A DNA stretch of 64,000 nucleotides from Cytophagaceae bacterium (lineage in GTDB: Bacteria > Bacteroidota > Bacteroidia > Flavobacteriales > Flavobacteriaceae). Positions 60,374 through 64,000 of this stretch are shown here, piece by piece (within the stretch, counting starts at the first letter, position 1; each line of letters starts with the position of its first letter). Under the pieces are notes generated by a model. The model had not been told where the DNA came from, did no database searches, and saw nothing but the letters and a program-made list of their open reading frames with translations. The position numbers and the translations under genes were made by a program. Where the stretch lies: assembly GCA_002710685.1 (NCBI GenBank), contig PALD01000034.1:1-64000 (forward strand). The letters are read 5' to 3'.

Positions 60374-63300
60374 ATGAAACAGAAATTATTGAAAATGAGA
60401 ACCGAACGAGGTTCCGTATTTCAGCGGAAGCTTTTTGACCTTGCATTTTTGAGAAAAAAAGGTGGTACAATGGCCTTTTTGATGATGCTTCTAGGGTTTG
60501 CCAATGTGCAGGCTGCAGAAGCATTTTTTTTACAAGACCCCATAACAGTTACAGGTACCATAACAGATCCTACGGGAATGCCACTTCCTGGTGCCAACGT
60601 GCAGGAAAAAGGTACTGATAATGGTGTGGTAACAGATTTTGATGGTTATTTTTCATTAGAAGTAGCTTCCGCGGAAAGCATCTTGCAAATATCTTACGTA
60701 GGTATGGCAACTCAGGAAGTTGGGGTTACAGATGGAGAACCCATTGCTGTGCAACTTGAAGCAGAGGCAGAGAGCCTTGAAGAGGTGGTACTTGTGGGGT
60801 ATGGTACCCAGCAACGTAGGTCTGTTACCACAGCTGTGGCAAAGGTAGAAGCAGAAGAATTTAATCAAGGAGTGGTTACATCTCCACTAGACCTTGTTCA
60901 GGGTAAAGTTGCAGGGCTTAATATTACCAGGGCGGCGGGCAACAACCCTAACTCATCAGCTTCTATACAATTGAGGGGGGTGACTTCACTTACAGGGTCA
61001 ACTTCACCGCTTATTGTTATTGATGGTATCCCTGGTGGTAACCTGGATTTGATTCAGCAAAATGATATAGAATCATTTGACGTTCTAAAAGATGGTTCCG
61101 CGGCAGCGATATATGGTACACGGGGAACCAATGGGGTAATCTTGATCACTACCAAGAAGGGGAAGAAAGGGGTCACTTCATTTGAATACTCCACATACCT
61201 ATCTAAAGAGTATGTTGCAAGTGAGCCTAATTTTCTTTCAGCAGATGAATATCGGGGTGCCATAGCTGATGGCCTGATTGCCGATTCTTATGACCTGGGC
61301 TATTCAACTGATATTTTTGATGAGCTGGTAAACCATTCTAACCTGAGTCAGTATCATAATTTTGTGGCTTCTGGTGGAGGAGAAAATGGTACTTACAGGG
61401 CATCTCTTTATTATCAAGAACTTGAAGGTATCGCAAAGGAAAATGATAGACAGGAATATGGGTTTAGGGCAAGTTTTAACCAGTCTGGGCTGGATGATAA
61501 ACTGACTTTTCAATCTAGTTTATCCACAAACTTCAGCAATGCTAATTTCTTGGGGGGCGGTCCTGACGATGATAATCGTGGTGGTTTATTTGGTATCGTG
61601 ACAGATTGGAACCCTACGGCACCCATCTATGCACCCTACTCAGTAGAAGAGGGAACTGACCTTTATAACGAGGGTGAATATGGTTATTATCAACCCCAAA
61701 ACGGATTTAATCCCATCTCCCAGTTTGCCAATAGGACAGATGAAAGGAAACAACAGACCTTTTCTGGTGATGCAAAACTTACCTATTCTATAATTGAGGG
61801 GCTGGATGCATCAATTTTTGGATCTTATCAGAGAGATACCTATAATGATAGATATTACAGGTCAACACAAGACTGGGATCAATATAACTCCGGTAGCGCT
61901 TATAACAGAACTGCCTATGCTTACAAAGGCAATTATCTTTCTTCTACAGTTACCATGGAGCCTACCATTAATTACAGTGTGGATATAAAAGACCATTCTT
62001 TTGAACTTTTGGGAGGATATAGTTATCAGTACTCAACAACCGAAACATATTCAATGGATAACAGTGGTTTTACATCTGATGTATTTCAAGACTGGAATTT
62101 TGGAGCAGGAAACGCAATAACTGATACAGATTTGCCAAGACCTAGTTTAGGAAGTTTTAAAGAAGATAATACGTTAATAGCTTATTTTACCAGGATAAAC
62201 TATGCATTTTTAGATAGATATTTCTTTCAGGCATCTATTAGACATGAGGGGTCATCACGTTTTGGAGCCAATAATAAGTGGGCTAGTTTTCCAGCTGTTT
62301 CGCTTGGTTGGTTAATTTCAGATGAAAATTTCCTTATTGATTCAAACTGGGTGAACAACCTTAAACTACGTGTGGGTTATGGAGAAACTGGAAATCAAGG
62401 AATCCCTAATTATCAATCGCTCTACACCCTGGGAACGGGAGGTAAATACCCCATCTTTTTAAGTAATGAAGATGCAGCTACATATTATCAGACCTATGGG
62501 CCTAATAGAAACTTTAACCCTAACTTAAAATGGGAAACCAAAAAAGAGGTAAACTTTGGTCTTGATTTTGGATTATTTCAAAATAGGGTAAGTGGAGCAC
62601 TTGATGTATACTATAGAAAAACTGAAGACCTTCTTTTAAACTATACGGTTCCACAACCTCCTTTTGTGCAACCTAGTATATATACTAATGTAGGTTCCAT
62701 CAGCAATAGCGGTATAGAATTATCACTAGGTGTGGATATTTTACGTGAAGGTGATTTTACCTGGTCAGCAGATTTTGCGGGTAACTATCAATCAAATAAA
62801 TTAGAGACCCTCTCTAACCAAACCTTTATAGCAAGCGAACTTTATGGGGGTAACATAGGTAATCCTGGAAATCTTGGGAATGCAATACGTAACACCGAGG
62901 GTGGCCCAATAGGTGATTTTTATGGAAAACATTTTGCTGGTTTTACAGACGATGGCAAGTGGCTATTTTATAAAGCAGACGGCTCTACCGGAACCGTGGA
63001 CCAGATGACTGAAGAAGATAAAACGGTTATAGGTAATGGTGTCCCAAAATTCAATGCATCACTTTCAAATACGTTTAAGTACAAGAATTTTGATTTGAGG
63101 GTGTTCTTTAGGGGTAAATTTGATTATGACATCTTGAATACTGTCAATTTGTTCTATTCTAACCCTACGTTGCTGCCAGGTAACGTGCTATCATCGGCAT
63201 TGACGACCCAGGTAAATCAAGCACCGCAATTTTCTGATTACTACTTAGAAAAAGGTGATTTTGTTAAACTTGACAATATAACACTGGGCTATAGCTTTGA

Positions 63301-63487
63301 TTTTAAAGAAAACACACCTATAAAAGCACTTCGTATCTATGTAAGTGCAAGAAACCTGGCAACCTTTACTGGATATAGTGGTAGAGACCCTGAAGTTCAG
63401 GATACAGGGCTTTATCCAGGTATTGATGATAGGACATTTTACCCTAGGACCACTACGGCTACAGCTGGATTTAACGTAACCTTTTAA
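60374..63487 (+). CDS. SusC/RagA TonB-linked outer membrane receptor
   Basis: The 1037-aa receptor has a long N-terminal signal region (hydrophobic core at 33-48, AFLMMLLGFANVQA). A carboxypeptidase-regulatory domain (about 57-135) and a plug (about 140-250, with DVLKDGSAAAIYGTRG) precede the barrel ending in TTATAGFNVTF. It lacks an STN domain, so it is not signalling through FecR. It imports oligosaccharides into the periplasm with SusD encoded next to it. The gap to the upstream glycosidase gene is 118 bp. Confidence 0.95.
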   Translation: MKQKLLKMRTERGSVFQRKLFDLAFLRKKGGTMAFLMMLLGFANVQAAEAFFLQDPITVTGTITDPTGMPLPGANVQEKGTDNGVVTDFDGYFSLEVASAESILQISYVGMATQEVGVTDGEPIAVQLEAEAESLEEVVLVGYGTQQRRSVTTAVAKVEAEEFNQGVVTSPLDLVQGKVAGLNITRAAGNNPNSSASIQLRGVTSLTGSTSPLIVIDGIPGGNLDLIQQNDIESFDVLKDGSAAAIYGTRGTNGVILITTKKGKKGVTSFEYSTYLSKEYVASEPNFLSADEYRGAIADGLIADSYDLGYSTDIFDELVNHSNLSQYHNFVASGGGENGTYRASLYYQELEGIAKENDRQEYGFRASFNQSGLDDKLTFQSSLSTNFSNANFLGGGPDDDNRGGLFGIVTDWNPTAPIYAPYSVEEGTDLYNEGEYGYYQPQNGFNPISQFANRTDERKQQTFSGDAKLTYSIIEGLDASIFGSYQRDTYNDRYYRSTQDWDQYNSGSAYNRTAYAYKGNYLSSTVTMEPTINYSVDIKDHSFELLGGYSYQYSTTETYSMDNSGFTSDVFQDWNFGAGNAITDTDLPRPSLGSFKEDNTLIAYFTRINYAFLDRYFFQASIRHEGSSRFGANNKWASFPAVSLGWLISDENFLIDSNWVNNLKLRVGYGETGNQGIPNYQSLYTLGTGGKYPIFLSNEDAATYYQTYGPNRNFNPNLKWETKKEVNFGLDFGLFQNRVSGALDVYYRKTEDLLLNYTVPQPPFVQPSIYTNVGSISNSGIELSLGVDILREGDFTWSADFAGNYQSNKLETLSNQTFIASELYGGNIGNPGNLGNAIRNTEGGPIGDFYGKHFAGFTDDGKWLFYKADGSTGTVDQMTEEDKTVIGNGVPKFNASLSNTFKYKNFDLRVFFRGKFDYDILNTVNLFYSNPTLLPGNVLSSALTTQVNQAPQFSDYYLEKGDFVKLDNITLGYSFDFKENTPIKALRIYVSARNLATFTGYSGRDPEVQDTGLYPGIDDRTFYPRTTTATAGFNVTF

Positions 63488-63494
63488 AAAAACA

Positions 63495-64000
63495 ATGATG
63501 AAGAAAATTAAAATAAATAAATCCATAGCAGCCTTTGTCTTGGTCTTCATGGCCATGGGCTGTACAGATCTAGATGAAACCCTATATAGTGAGGCTACTA
63601 CAGATTCTTTCTACAACAATGAATTAGAAATCCTACAAGCAACCACAAGGCCTTTTACACATATGCAGGCTTGGCTTTCCTGGTGGGGCGAATCTGGATA
63701 TTACTATCATAATGAACTCAGTGCAGATCAGTTGGCATGGCCACAAAAGGGACGTCATGGATACGACAATGGTGACCATATCCGCCAGCACTATCATACC
63801 TGGACTCCCCAGGAAAACAGGATGGAAAGTGCCTGGAACCTGATGTGGACGGGAGTGGGATATGTTAATATCGTAATAGAGACGGTTGAAAAATCCAATC
63901 CAGAAGACGTGGGGTTATCACAAGAACAACTTGAATCCATCGCGGCAGAATCAAAGGTGCTCAGGGCCTATCATTACATGAAAATCATGGATATGTTTGG
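63495..64000 (+). CDS. SusD/RagB nutrient-uptake lipoprotein (cut by the window end)
   Basis: The open frame begins with two ATG codons (63495 and 63498), 7 bp past the susC stop, and runs to the window edge without a stop. The start MMKKIKINKSIAAFVLVFMA leads to a lipobox Cys near residue 23, followed by TDLDETLYSEATTDSFY, typical of SusD/RagB. About 168 residues are visible, including SKVLRAYHYMKIMDMFG. It pairs with the SusC receptor. Confidence 0.9.
   Translation, partial: MMKKIKINKSIAAFVLVFMAMGCTDLDETLYSEATTDSFYNNELEILQATTRPFTHMQAWLSWWGESGYYYHNELSADQLAWPQKGRHGYDNGDHIRQHYHTWTPQENRMESAWNLMWTGVGYVNIVIETVEKSNPEDVGLSQEQLESIAAESKVLRAYHYMKIMDMF

Overview
The window reads as chromosome from a member of the Bacteroidota, most likely a marine Flavobacteriaceae. 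The evidence is family content and signal style: SusC/SusD pairs, DUF4293, DUF3667, DUF6268 and GH3-like proteins, an Asn-rich insertion in Rho, a DnaJ with only two zinc-finger motifs, ribosomal protein THX, Bacteroidota-type promoters (TTG, about 20 nt, TAnnTTTG) and weak Shine-Dalgarno sites. The genus cannot be named from the sequence alone.

Layout. 1-8.3 kb: tRNA-Glu, rpsT, a fossil junction of a response-regulator fragment and a truncated DUF1275 gene, rho, a DUF4293 protein, a YfcE-type phosphoesterase, truA, an MsbA-like exporter, a DUF3667 protein and the diadenylate cyclase cdaA. 8.3-11.2 kb: a blaI/blaR1-like operon with a visible operator; the peptidase carries TonB-plug-like C-terminal repeats. 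11.2-12.1 kb: three small genes (14, 50 and 59 aa), the last being ribosomal protein THX. 12.1-21.7 kb: yaaA, a LolD-type ATPase, a methyltransferase, an ABC-F protein, lnt, a TIGR01777 oxidoreductase, YceI, grpE and dnaJ. 22-27.2 kb: a tight five-gene unit (Nat-type ABC ATPase and permease, a frameshifted MscS channel, a DUF6268 barrel, an NtrC-like regulator without HTH). 27.5-33.4 kb: a CAP-domain lipoprotein, PPK2, an M28 peptidase, a GH3-like protein and an MFS exporter. 33.5-37.4 kb: a four-gene operon (GntP permease, RidA, D-threonine-aldolase/D-serine-dehydratase-type enzyme, M19 dipeptidase) that looks like D-amino-acid or D-dipeptide catabolism. 37.7-48.8 kb: a GAF histidine kinase, an MBL hydrolase, envelope proteins, a cyclase, a sulfurtransferase, unknown lipoproteins and secreted proteins, tandem 124-aa paralogues and a GDPD. 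49-57.2 kb: an ECF sigma / FecR / STN-SusC / SusD / metallophosphoesterase locus. 57.3-64 kb: a GDSL hydrolase and a divergent polysaccharide-utilisation locus (DUF1680/GH127, SusC, SusD) that runs off the window.

Best candidates for something new: a family of short palindromes (TTTGGC or TTTCGC, a 4-6 nt spacer, then GCCAAA or GCGAAA) scattered in intergenic and coding DNA across the window; the D-amino-acid operon; the sigma/FecR-controlled SusCD locus tied to a secreted phosphoesterase; the small-ORF cluster before THX; and an exported protein with two copies of a 24-residue Cys-bounded repeat. No CRISPR array, prophage, insertion sequence or recognisable anti-phage system was seen.
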